NCBI GenBank assembly: GCA_035647435.1 | Contig: DASRNM010000010.1 | Location: 1-17,669 of the forward strand | Direction of reading: 5' to 3' | DNA: 17,669 bases | From: JAAZFZ01 sp035647435 | GTDB taxonomy: Bacteria > Bacillota > Clostridia > Oscillospirales > Acutalibacteraceae | In this document: piece by piece, positions 1 to 8,081 of the stretch | How positions within the stretch are numbered: the first letter of the stretch is position 1 | Layout of the letters: each line of letters opens with the position of its first letter | Position numbers and translations under genes: made by a program | The notes under the pieces: generated by a model | What the model was told of the DNA's origin: nothing | Database searches by the model: none | Seen by the model: only the letters and a program-made list of their open reading frames with translations

Positions 1-26
1 ACTAAATTGATAAGAGTGGTGTGATT

Positions 27-1622
27 ATGAAAAAATTTATTTTTGTAACCGGAGGAGTTGTTTCGGGCTTAGGCAAAGGCATCACTGCCGCCGCATTAGG
101 TCGACTTTTGAAATCCAGAGGAATTAAAGTCACCATGCAAAAGCTTGACCCTTACATCAACATCGACCCGGGAACAATGAGCCCCTTTCAGCACGGCGAG
201 GTTTTTGTTACAGACGACGGCGCCGAAACAGACCTTGACCTTGGTCACTATGAGCGTTTCATTGACGAAAACCTTAACCTTAACTCGAACATAACTACTG
301 GTAAAGTTTATTGGAACGTGTTGACAAAAGAAAGAAGGGGCGAATATCTCGGCAAAACTGTTCAAGTTATCCCTCACATCACTGATGAAATAAAGTCAAG
401 AATCTACAAGGCGGCCGACTCTTCAGATGCAGATGTTATACTTGTTGAAATTGGGGGCACGGTCGGCGACATTGAATCTCAACCGTTTCTTGAATCCATT
501 CGTCAAGTAGCGCAAGAAAAAGGCTCTGAAAACTGCCTGTTTATCCATGTCACTCTTATCCCCTATGTTCCAGGCTCGGAAGAATATAAAACAAAACCCA
601 CACAGCACTCTGTCAAAGAATTGCTTTCAATAGGAATTCAGCCGGATATAATTGTCTGTCGTTGTGACCAAAGGCTTGAAGACGAAATGAAAAACAAAAT
701 TTCAATGTTCTGCAATGTTGCAAAGGATTGTGTAATTGACAACACCGATGTTGAAACTCTTTATGAAGTGCCCCTTATTCTTGAAAATAACGGGCTTGCA
801 AATGTTACTTGCAAAAAGCTGAATATTGCAAAAACCACCCCCGACCTTGAGGACTGGAAAAAGCTTGTCAACAGAGCAAAAAACCGCAAGAATTCCGTAA
901 AAATTGGACTTGTCGGTAAATATGTTAAACTGCATGACGCTTATCTTTCTGTTGCCGAATCCCTTTACCACGGGGGAATCGAAAACGATGTCAATGTTGA
1001 TATTGGGTGGATAGATTCATGCGATTTGAATGACAAAAATATCGAACAGGCATTGAAGGGTTGTGACGGAGTAATCGTTCCTGGCGGTTTTGGTTTAAGA
1101 GGAACTGAAGGGAAGATTAGCGCAATTAAGTATTGCAGAGAAAACGGAGTACCGTTTTTAGGTCTTTGTTTGGGAATGCAGCTTGCTGTAATCGAGTTTG
1201 CCAGAAATGTTCTCGGTATTGACGACGCAAACAGCGGTGAGTTTGACAAAACGACTAAGAACCCTGTTATAGATATAATGGAAAGCCAAAGGGACATCAC
1301 CGACAAGGGTGGCACAATGCGTTTGGGCAAATACCCTTGCACCCTTGTTGACGGCACGAAGCTTGCAAGCATTTACAATGAAAAGAACATAAGCGAGCGA
1401 CATCGCCACAGATACGAGTTCAATAACGCTTACAGGGAAGCTTTTGTGGAAAAAGGTATGGTGCTGAGCGGAATTTCCCCTGATAAAAACCTTGTTGAAG
1501 CCATCGAGCTTAAAGACCATAAATGGTTTATTGGCGTTCAATTCCACCCTGAGTTTAAATCACGGCCAAACAGAGCGCATCCGCTTTTTAAAGCATTTAT
1601 TAAAGCCACAAAAGAAAAATAA
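27..1622 (+). CDS. pyrG: CTP synthase (glutamine-hydrolysing)
   Basis: Makes CTP from UTP, ATP and glutamine, the last step of cytosolic pyrimidine nucleotide synthesis. The 531-residue protein has the usual family length. Residues 1-270 form the synthetase domain, starting with the P-loop-like segment FVTGGVVSGLGKG and containing the IDPGTMSPFQHGEVF block. Residues 290-531 form the class I glutamine amidotransferase domain, with nucleophile Cys381 in GLCLGMQ and the His507/Glu509 pair in QFHPEF. I chose the ATG at 27 rather than an in-frame GTG at 21 because the family begins MKKFIFVTGG; the upstream TAAGAGTGGTG is a modest ribosome binding site. The window opens only 26 bases before the start, so any promoter or leader attenuator lies outside it. 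It is convergent with the glycosidase gene downstream. Identification is firm. Confidence 0.97.
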   Translation: MKKFIFVTGGVVSGLGKGITAAALGRLLKSRGIKVTMQKLDPYINIDPGTMSPFQHGEVFVTDDGAETDLDLGHYERFIDENLNLNSNITTGKVYWNVLTKERRGEYLGKTVQVIPHITDEIKSRIYKAADSSDADVILVEIGGTVGDIESQPFLESIRQVAQEKGSENCLFIHVTLIPYVPGSEEYKTKPTQHSVKELLSIGIQPDIIVCRCDQRLEDEMKNKISMFCNVAKDCVIDNTDVETLYEVPLILENNGLANVTCKKLNIAKTTPDLEDWKKLVNRAKNRKNSVKIGLVGKYVKLHDAYLSVAESLYHGGIENDVNVDIGWIDSCDLNDKNIEQALKGCDGVIVPGGFGLRGTEGKISAIKYCRENGVPFLGLCLGMQLAVIEFARNVLGIDDANSGEFDKTTKNPVIDIMESQRDITDKGGTMRLGKYPCTLVDGTKLASIYNEKNISERHRHRYEFNNAYREAFVEKGMVLSGISPDKNLVEAIELKDHKWFIGVQFHPEFKSRPNRAHPLFKAFIKATKEK

Positions 1623-1633
1623 AAACATTAAGG

Positions 1634-1680
1634 AAATCCCTGTTGCAGGTTCACAACCGCAACAGGGATTTTTTATTATA
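1634..1680 (+). terminator. Rho-independent terminator of pyrG
   Basis: A perfect 13-bp stem (1634-1646 with 1659-1671, AAATCCCTGTTGC) is followed by a T-rich tail, TTTTATT. The 12-base loop can pair further (GGTT with AACC). It starts 12 bases after the pyrG stop. On the opposite strand the tail is weaker, but the hairpin may also stop transcripts from the convergent metF-metH-glycosidase operon, which ends at 1687 with no other hairpin in the gap. Confidence 0.92.
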
Positions 1681-1686
1681 AAACTC

Positions 1687-3006
1687 TTATTTATATTTTG
1701 GCAACCAGTCACCGTGCGCTTCAATAAGGTCATCACACATTTTTACAATGTCGTCAATTGAAAGCTCACTTGAAGCGTGCGGGTCAAGCATTACCGCCTG
1801 ATATATATGCTCTTTTTTCTTAGTTACAGCAGCTTCGATTGTCAAAAGATGAACATTTATATTTGTCATATTCATTGCAGCTAGCTGAACAGGCAAAGCG
1901 CCTTGAATACACGGTTGCACCCCGTATTTATTCACAAGGCAAGCAACCTCTACACACGCCTCGCGTGGAAGGTTGTCAATCAAACCGTTGTTGATAACAT
2001 TACCGCCGATTTTATAAGGAACATCTGTAACCATTGCTTCAATAATTTTTGAAGCGTACTCACTCGTTTTTTTGTGGGTTATGTTACCTTTAACAAAATC
2101 ATTTCGCTCACTCTTCCACTTTGCGATTTGACTTATACAACGGCGTGGATATTCGTCTAAAGGAATATTGTACTTATCTATTAGCTCAGGATATTTTGAT
2201 TTTATAAAAAAGTTATTATATTCTGCATTGTGCTCACTCGACTCAGTGCAATAATAACCGAAACGGCGGATATATTCATACCTTACAAGGTCTTTTTGCC
2301 CCTCTCTTTTGCCCTCCAAAACTTCAACTGCTCTTTTCCTTACTTCTGGATACAAGTCCGTTCCATCGGCGTCATAGAGCTCAAGAAGCCACCCCATGTG
2401 GTTAATGCCTGCTATTCTTTCTTTAATAGGCTCACTGTGTTCAATTCCCAGATCTTTGAGCAACCCCCTTGAACAACCCTGAACGCTATGGCAAAGCCCG
2501 ACCATGTTAACATCGGTATATCTTTGCATATATCCTGTGAGCATAGACATAGGGTTTGTATAGTTTAAAAACCATGCGTCGGGGCAAACCTCTATCATAT
2601 CTTTTGCAAAATCCTCTAATACAGGGATTGTTCTAAGAGCACGGAATATTCCGCCAACCCCTGTTGTGTCACCTATCGTCTGGCGCAAACCGTATTTATT
2701 AGGAACTTCAAAGTCAATTATTGTGCATGGGTCATATAACCCTACCTGAATGGCATCAACAACAAAATTAGCATTTCTCAGAGCTTCTTTTCTGTTTTCG
2801 ACACCGAGATACTTTTTGACTGATGCTCTGTTCGAATTGATGTTTTTGTTGAGTGCTGTAATCATTATGTACGATTCATCAAGCCTTTGAGCATCAATGT
2901 CATACAAGGCAATTTCGCAATCTCTAATTGGTTCGCTGAGCATGACATCGCCAATAACATTTTTTGCAAAAATCGTGCTACCTGCGCCCATAAATGTTAG
3001 CTTCAT
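1687..3006 (-). CDS. Glycoside hydrolase family 4, probable alpha-galactosidase
   Basis: A 439-residue NAD- and Mn-dependent glycosidase of family GH4, which cleaves by an oxidation-elimination mechanism in the cytoplasm. The N-terminal Rossmann signature is FMGAGSTIFAKN (residues 5-16). The metal-site motif is Cys172-His173-Ser-Val in GLCHSVQG, followed by His203 in INHMGW. Within GH4 the CHSV form goes with alpha-galactosidases of the MelA type, so that substrate is an inference from one motif; other alpha-glycosides remain possible. The start at 3006 was chosen because it is preceded by TAGGAG at good spacing and begins directly with the conserved MKLTFMGAGS; a longer in-frame extension to 3063 overlaps metH and has no homology that I recognise. 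It is last in the metF-metH operon, 22 bases after metH, with no sugar transporter or regulator nearby. It is therefore probably co-expressed with methionine synthesis. Confidence 0.88.
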   Translation of the reverse strand: MKLTFMGAGSTIFAKNVIGDVMLSEPIRDCEIALYDIDAQRLDESYIMITALNKNINSNRASVKKYLGVENRKEALRNANFVVDAIQVGLYDPCTIIDFEVPNKYGLRQTIGDTTGVGGIFRALRTIPVLEDFAKDMIEVCPDAWFLNYTNPMSMLTGYMQRYTDVNMVGLCHSVQGCSRGLLKDLGIEHSEPIKERIAGINHMGWLLELYDADGTDLYPEVRKRAVEVLEGKREGQKDLVRYEYIRRFGYYCTESSEHNAEYNNFFIKSKYPELIDKYNIPLDEYPRRCISQIAKWKSERNDFVKGNITHKKTSEYASKIIEAMVTDVPYKIGGNVINNGLIDNLPREACVEVACLVNKYGVQPCIQGALPVQLAAMNMTNINVHLLTIEAAVTKKKEHIYQAVMLDPHASSELSIDDIVKMCDDLIEAHGDWLPKYK

Positions 3007-3028
3007 ATTTTTCACTCCTAATATTATA

Positions 3029-5419
3029 TTATAAATTTTCTTCGCTGAAAACTTCTTTAGCAATGCTTATGCCTTGCATTGCATCTTTAGCATAAAAATC
3101 TGCTCCAATAGTTTTTGAGTATTCGGGTGTCAGAACAGCTCCTCCGACCATGACTTTGCAATCAATCCCCCTATCTTTTATGAGTTGTATCGTCCTTTTC
3201 ATTGACGGAACAGTTGTCGTCATCAAAGCGCTTAAACCCAAGAGGCGTGCGTTTTGAGCACAAACTGTATTTACGATCAATTCACAGTCGACATTCTTGC
3301 CCAAATCGATTACATTATATCCGTAATTTTCAAGCATGACTTTAACTATGTTTTTGCCTATGTCGTGAACATCACCTTTAACAGTTGCAATGACTATATT
3401 CCCTTTGCTTTCTTGTTTGCATTCATTTGATTTTGCAATGTTTTCTTTTATCGCTAAAAATGCTTTCTGAGCAGCATAAGCACTTTTAATGAGCTGTGGC
3501 AAAAATAAAGTTTTGTTTTCAAAGGCCTTGCCCACCTCGTCAAGCGCAGGTACAAGAACCCCTTCAATAATGTCATTTGCATTCTTTGACGAAAGCTCCT
3601 GCTTTGTTTGCTTATAAGCACTATCGCTAAAGCCTTGAATTATTGAGGTGTAAAGGTCGGCTTTTTTTGTCATTTTTTCGTTTGGTTTATTTAGGCTTGA
3701 AAGGTTATTTATATAATCCGTGCACTGTTCATCAAGCCCGGCAAGGGCATTGTGGGAATAATAAGCATTCATCATTTGAACAGAGCCAGGGTTGATTATA
3801 GCGACATCTAAGCCGCACGAAAGAGCCTGTGCAAAAAACACTGAATTAATAACTTCTCTCGACGGTAAACCAAAAGAAACATTTGAAACTCCTAAAACGG
3901 TTTTTACACCTAATGTTTTTTTAATTAAAGCAACCGATTCAAGCGTTACCTTTGCTGCATCTGGGCTGGCACTGACTGTCATTGTCAATGCATCAACAAT
4001 TATATCCTTTTTATCTATCCCATAATCCCCTGCTGTTTTGACTATTCTTTGAGCTATTTTCAGCCTGCCTTCGGGAGTTTCGGGGATTCCATTTTCATCG
4101 AGCGTTAGAGCTATTACTGTTCCGCCGTATTTTTTTACGAGCGGAAATATTTTTTTCATATCCTCAATCTTGCCGTTAACAGAGTTTATTAATGCCTTGC
4201 CGTTATAATATCTTAACGCACTTTCCATAACGCTTGCATCGGCGGTATCAATCTGAAGCGGTAAGGTTATTGAGGATTGAAGCTCCCTAATTGCTTTGAG
4301 CATAACCGATTTCTCGTCAATTTCAGGCAAACCCACATTGACATCAAGAATGTGTGCACCGTCTTTCACTTGCGATAGCCCTTGGCTGACTAAATAATCA
4401 AAATCAGCGTTTCTCAACGCTTCTTTAAACAGTTTTTTACCTGTTGGGTTAATTCTCTCGCCAATTATTACAGGCTTTTCACCTAAAACGCAAATTTTAG
4501 CATAAGATGAAACAACAGCAAAATCTTTTTCCTCTATCATTTTAGGCTTAATATCCGCACAAAGCTTTATTGTTTTTTCTATATGTTCGGGAGTCGTTCC
4601 GCAACAACCGCCGAGAATATGAGCACCACTTTTGGCTATTTCAAGCATTTGATCTGCAAACTCGTCTGCATCAATATCATAAACAGTTTCAGAGTTCACA
4701 AGCTTAGGCATGCCTGCGTTTGGTGTAACTATAATAGGGGTTGAACTATATTTGTTGAAATCTTTAAGGTATCCTTTCATTAGCTCAGGGCCGACACTAC
4801 AATTAACGCCTAAAGCATCAACGCCTAAACCCTCGAGCAAAGTAATTGCACACGCAACATCTCCGCCCGTTAGCAATTTCCCATCAATATCAAAGGAAAA
4901 TGTTGCAAACACGGGCAAGTTGGTGTTTTCTTTCACTGCAAGAATGGCAGCTTTCATTTCATAGGTATCTGTCATAGTTTCAATTATTGCAAGGTCCGCA
5001 CCACACTTTTCAGCTATAACTGCAGCCTGCGAAAAGGCATTATATGCCTCGTCAAATGATAAATTCCCGGCAGGCTCAAGCAGCTTGCCTATCGGGCCGA
5101 TATCAAAGGCTATTCTGCAATTTTTATTGCTTTTTTCAACTGATTTTTTTGCATTGGACAATGCAGCTGCAATTATTTCCTGAGTCGAATAACCGCAGCC
5201 ATCAAGCTTTATTGAGTTTGCACCAAAGGTGTTTGTTGTAATGAAATCACAGCCCGCCTCGATATATTGAGAATGTATATCGGTGACTGTTTCACTTTGC
5301 GTAATATTCCAAACCTCGGGCAGTTCGCCTGCCACAAGTCCATTTTTTTGTAGCATTGAGCCCATTGCTCCGTCAAAAAAAATTAGTCTTTTACCAAACA
5401 AGTCTTTTATATCAGACAT
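3029..5419 (-). CDS. metH: Cobalamin-dependent methionine synthase, short form without reactivation domain
   Basis: Transfers a methyl group from 5-methyl-tetrahydrofolate to homocysteine through cobalamin. The 796-residue protein has four modules in the standard order. The homocysteine domain (1-290) carries zinc ligands Cys207 (GVNCS) and Cys272/Cys273 (GGCCGTTPEH). The pterin-binding domain (about 310-580) includes GERINPTGKK and ILDVNVGLPEID. A cobalamin cap follows, and then a cobalamin-binding Rossmann domain (about 673-796) with DVHDIGKN, where His685 is the expected lower axial ligand. The C-terminal S-adenosylmethionine reactivation domain of the roughly 1,200-residue E. coli enzyme is absent, as in many Clostridia. 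ATG at 5419 has GAGGAG upstream and suits the family start; the in-frame TTG at 5437 would overlap metF. The gap from metF is only 14 bases. Confidence 0.95.
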   Translation of the reverse strand: MSDIKDLFGKRLIFFDGAMGSMLQKNGLVAGELPEVWNITQSETVTDIHSQYIEAGCDFITTNTFGANSIKLDGCGYSTQEIIAAALSNAKKSVEKSNKNCRIAFDIGPIGKLLEPAGNLSFDEAYNAFSQAAVIAEKCGADLAIIETMTDTYEMKAAILAVKENTNLPVFATFSFDIDGKLLTGGDVACAITLLEGLGVDALGVNCSVGPELMKGYLKDFNKYSSTPIIVTPNAGMPKLVNSETVYDIDADEFADQMLEIAKSGAHILGGCCGTTPEHIEKTIKLCADIKPKMIEEKDFAVVSSYAKICVLGEKPVIIGERINPTGKKLFKEALRNADFDYLVSQGLSQVKDGAHILDVNVGLPEIDEKSVMLKAIRELQSSITLPLQIDTADASVMESALRYYNGKALINSVNGKIEDMKKIFPLVKKYGGTVIALTLDENGIPETPEGRLKIAQRIVKTAGDYGIDKKDIIVDALTMTVSASPDAAKVTLESVALIKKTLGVKTVLGVSNVSFGLPSREVINSVFFAQALSCGLDVAIINPGSVQMMNAYYSHNALAGLDEQCTDYINNLSSLNKPNEKMTKKADLYTSIIQGFSDSAYKQTKQELSSKNANDIIEGVLVPALDEVGKAFENKTLFLPQLIKSAYAAQKAFLAIKENIAKSNECKQESKGNIVIATVKGDVHDIGKNIVKVMLENYGYNVIDLGKNVDCELIVNTVCAQNARLLGLSALMTTTVPSMKRTIQLIKDRGIDCKVMVGGAVLTPEYSKTIGADFYAKDAMQGISIAKEVFSEENL

Positions 5420-5433
5420 AGATAAATTACTCC

Positions 5434-6294
5434 TCAAAATATCCCAGAAATATTGGTCATAATTTTTTGCACAATGTCAGGTTTGTTCATGGCGTAAATA
5501 TGTATGCCATCGATGCCGTTTGAAACTAAATCGACAATTTGCTCTGTTGCATAGGCAATGCCCGCCTGTTTGAATGCAACGGGATTGTCACCAAATTTAT
5601 CATAAATTGCTCTGAATTTTGAGGTCAATGTTGTACCCGAAAGCTCACACATTCTATCAATCTGCCTACTGTTTGTGACAGGCATCACACCCGCTATCAC
5701 CGGCTTGTCAATGCCCTTTTTGAGTGCATTGTAAAGAAAGCTATATAAAACACTATTGTCAAAAAACATCTGTGTAATGAGAAAATCACAACCGTGTTCA
5801 ACCTTTTTCTTCAAATAGTCCATATCCGTATTTTTGTTTGCAGCTTCAACATGGCCCTCAGGGTAACACGCACAGCCTATCGAAAAATCGCCCTTTTCTT
5901 TAATTGCATCAATGAGTTCATATGCATATTTAAAATCTGTGCTGATATCGCTTTTGTCATCGGGGATATCACCTCTTAGGGCAAGAACGTTTTCTATGTT
6001 ATTTGCTTTTAACTGCTCAACAATGGTCGAAACATCAGCCATGTTGCTTGTCACACAGGTCAAGTGTGCAAGAGCTGTTGTGTTTAAATCATTTTGTATA
6101 TGTGAGGCAACCTGTACTGTGTTATCTACAGTGCTGCTCCCCTGTCTGTATGTAACACTCATGAAATCGGGGCTTAATTCAGACATCTCATCAACCGCAT
6201 TCATAACGGGTTCAAAGGAAGCATTCGATTTAGGTGGAAACACCTCAAAAGAAATTGTTGTTTCTTTAATTTTCAATAACTCGCCAATACGCAT
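5434..6294 (-). CDS. metF: 5,10-methylenetetrahydrofolate reductase
   Basis: Reduces 5,10-methylene-tetrahydrofolate to 5-methyl-tetrahydrofolate, the methyl donor used by the MetH encoded immediately downstream. The 286-residue protein is a typical bacterial flavoprotein TIM barrel. Visible signatures are FEVFPPK with the expected catalytic Glu17, MSVTYRQG, LALRGD, a CYPEGH loop that usually contacts FAD and folate, and ITQMFFD. The ATG at 6294 is the best start because SFEVFPPK falls at the usual distance from it. Its ribosome binding site (GGCGGTG) is imperfect, and a TTG at 6312 has no better one. First gene of the metF-metH-GH4 operon; the promoter lies about 40 bases upstream. The leader of about 30 bases leaves no room for a SAM, T-box or cobalamin riboswitch. 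Confidence 0.96.
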   Translation of the reverse strand: MRIGELLKIKETTISFEVFPPKSNASFEPVMNAVDEMSELSPDFMSVTYRQGSSTVDNTVQVASHIQNDLNTTALAHLTCVTSNMADVSTIVEQLKANNIENVLALRGDIPDDKSDISTDFKYAYELIDAIKEKGDFSIGCACYPEGHVEAANKNTDMDYLKKKVEHGCDFLITQMFFDNSVLYSFLYNALKKGIDKPVIAGVMPVTNSRQIDRMCELSGTTLTSKFRAIYDKFGDNPVAFKQAGIAYATEQIVDLVSNGIDGIHIYAMNKPDIVQKIMTNISGIF

Positions 6295-6332
6295 TTTTTT
6301 TTGCACCGCCAATCAGAAATTTTCATGATTAG

Positions 6333-6360
6333 ATTATACAACATTAGGAAAAAAATGCAA
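6333..6360 (-). promoter_or_regulatory. Sigma-A-type promoter of metF-metH-GH4
   Basis: Read on the minus strand, TTGCAT (6355-6360) and a perfect TATAAT (6333-6338) are separated by 16 bases. The predicted transcription start near 6326 gives a leader of roughly 30 bases before metF. The spacer is T-rich. It lies in the gap shared with the divergent recombinase gene. Confidence 0.75.
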
Positions 6361-6388
6361 CCTGATTTGTTGATTGACGCGAGTTTTT

Positions 6389-6417
6389 TTGACTTTTAGC
6401 AAAATATGAGCAATTAT
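6389..6417 (+). promoter_or_regulatory. Weak candidate promoter for the recombinase gene
   Basis: TTGACT (6389-6394) and AATTAT (6412-6417) are spaced by 17 bases, about 60 bases before the recombinase ATG. The -35 is good; the -10 matches only four of six positions. It is the best candidate in the gap but not a firm call. Confidence 0.3.
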
Positions 6418-6477
6418 TGTAAAGATTTTTCCAACTGTTTCATATATATCAAATACTCTAACAAAGAAAGTGGTGCT

Positions 6478-8070
6478 ATGAGATTTGCAATTTACTCAAG
6501 AAAATCAAAGTTCACAGGCAAAGGTGAGTCCGTAGAAAACCAAATTGAAATGTGCAAAGATTATATTTTTTCAAAGTTTCACGATATTAAGAATGAGGAC
6601 ATTTTAATATATGAGGATGAAGGTTTTTCAGCAAAAAATTTGGAACGGCCGGCATTTAAAAAAATGATGAATGCTTGCAAATCAAACCCTTTTGATTTTA
6701 TTGTCTGCTACCGCCTTGACAGGATAAGCAGAAGTGTTAGTGATTTTTCTGCTCTTATTGAAAAACTGAATAAGCAGGGCGTATCTTTTATCTGCATTAA
6801 GGAGCAATTCGACACCTCAACGCCCATGGGCAGAGCAATGATGTACATTGCAAGCGTTTTTGCACAGCTTGAAAGGGAAACACTTGCCGAACGCGTCAGG
6901 GACAACATGTTCATGCTCGCACGCAGTGGCAGATGGCTCGGGGGCACACCACCCACCGGATATTCTGCTCAAAGGGTTGAGGAGATTTTATTTGAAAACA
7001 AAATAAAAACCTCCTGCTCGCTTGTGGAAAATCCGCAGGAAGTTAATGTTGTAAAATTAATTTTTAAAGTATTTCTTGAAACATATTCACTCTCTGCAGT
7101 GAGCAAATTTTTAATTGCAAGGGGTACGCTTTCAAGAACAGGGAATTACTTTTCAGTGCTTGGAATCAAAGATATTCTTTCAAATCCTGTATATTGTTTT
7201 GCCGAAATCGAAGCATATAATTATTATCAAAATCTCGGTGCTGACTTATGTTTTGAAAAAAATGAGTGCACACAACATTTCGGTTTAATAGCATACAATA
7301 AGCGTTCAGGCACCACCCTTGGGAATGTTAGAAATGATAAATCGAAATGGATTATTGCAATAGGACGTCATAAAGGAATCATAAATGCAAAAGATTTTGT
7401 TCGTATTCAAAACAGATTATGCAAAAACAGGCAAAACCATAATTTTGTCATTACACCTCACAATGACTATTCACTGCTTTCGGGGGTAATTGTTTGTAAA
7501 AAGTGCAACAACAGAATGTTTTCAAAAAAAAGAACCGGATCCGACAGCTTTGACTATATCTGTTCAAACAAACTTAGGGGAGGTTTAAAGCTTTGTGACA
7601 ACCAAAACATTAAAGGTGAAGTTATTGACAAAACAATTTTAGAAATTGTCAGCAAAAGAGTAAACTGTGGTAAAACAATAACAAATCAATTAAGTGCCTT
7701 AAAATCTGAACTGATAAAACAACCAATTGAAAAAAACACTGAAATTGAAAAAAAAGTGTTGCAATGCAATGAGAAAATATCAAATCTAATTGAAGTGCTT
7801 GCGACATCAACCGTAAGTAATGAGTTCACAAATCTTATTGAGAAAAAAATTGAAGATATCAAAAATCAAAAAATAACCTTGATTAAGCTCATAGATAATG
7901 CAAAAATAGGCAACGATATCAGAGATAACGACACTTTTAAAAAATTAAGTGATGAAAATGTTTTATCAATTATGACAATAGGTGAAAAAAGAGAAATTAT
8001 AAAATCTAATGTCAAAAAAATTTTGTGGGACGGGCAAACAATGACCGTCTTTTTATTTGCCCAAAGTTAG
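6478..8070 (+). CDS. Large serine recombinase (phage/transposon integrase type)
   Basis: A site-specific DNA recombinase of 530 residues, the normal length for the large serine family. The catalytic resolvase domain (1-150) has nucleophile Ser7 in IYSRKS, the arginine cluster YRLDRISRS (78-86) and the FAQLERETLAERV helix start. A 'recombinase' DNA-binding domain follows (about 160-290, with GGTPPTGY). Next is a zinc ribbon with Cys341, Cys344, Cys363 and Cys374, and then a lysine-rich coiled-coil segment (about 400-480) as seen in directionality-controlling integrases. ATG at 6478 gives the canonical MRFAIYSRKS start with AAAGTGGTG upstream; an in-frame ATG at 6406 adds 24 unconserved residues. 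All catalytic elements appear intact, so the protein may be active. The stop codon abuts the feoB remnant within about ten bases. No other phage or transposon genes are in the window. Confidence 0.94.
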   Translation: MRFAIYSRKSKFTGKGESVENQIEMCKDYIFSKFHDIKNEDILIYEDEGFSAKNLERPAFKKMMNACKSNPFDFIVCYRLDRISRSVSDFSALIEKLNKQGVSFICIKEQFDTSTPMGRAMMYIASVFAQLERETLAERVRDNMFMLARSGRWLGGTPPTGYSAQRVEEILFENKIKTSCSLVENPQEVNVVKLIFKVFLETYSLSAVSKFLIARGTLSRTGNYFSVLGIKDILSNPVYCFAEIEAYNYYQNLGADLCFEKNECTQHFGLIAYNKRSGTTLGNVRNDKSKWIIAIGRHKGIINAKDFVRIQNRLCKNRQNHNFVITPHNDYSLLSGVIVCKKCNNRMFSKKRTGSDSFDYICSNKLRGGLKLCDNQNIKGEVIDKTILEIVSKRVNCGKTITNQLSALKSELIKQPIEKNTEIEKKVLQCNEKISNLIEVLATSTVSNEFTNLIEKKIEDIKNQKITLIKLIDNAKIGNDIRDNDTFKKLSDENVLSIMTIGEKREIIKSNVKKILWDGQTMTVFLFAQS

Positions 8071-8081
8071 GTTGCGCTTTT
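8061..8081 (+). other. Recombinase/feoB junction, possible attachment site
   Basis: Recombinase coding ends with TAG at 8068-8070, and FeoB-like coding starts in a different frame at about 8072-8079 (FPTLIALISMFF). In intact FeoB proteins the segment before this is roughly NNFVPCNGR; here it is replaced by non-homologous residues. This edge is where an att crossover would be expected, but the exact core cannot be fixed without the partner end or an empty site. Confidence 0.45.

Noticed and set aside
965..1372. Long antisense open frames within pyrG, metH, metF and tad genes.
   Set aside because: They mirror strongly conserved coding regions, show no recognisable protein family and no ribosome binding sites.
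6295..6332. Possible SAM, T-box or cobalamin riboswitch ahead of metF.
   Set aside because: The promoter lies so close that the leader is only about 30 bases, too short for any of these.
8025..8078. An in-frame GTG at 8025 as a genuine start for the FeoB-like protein.
   Set aside because: It lies inside the recombinase gene in another frame, has no ribosome binding site, and the first 18 residues do not resemble FeoB.
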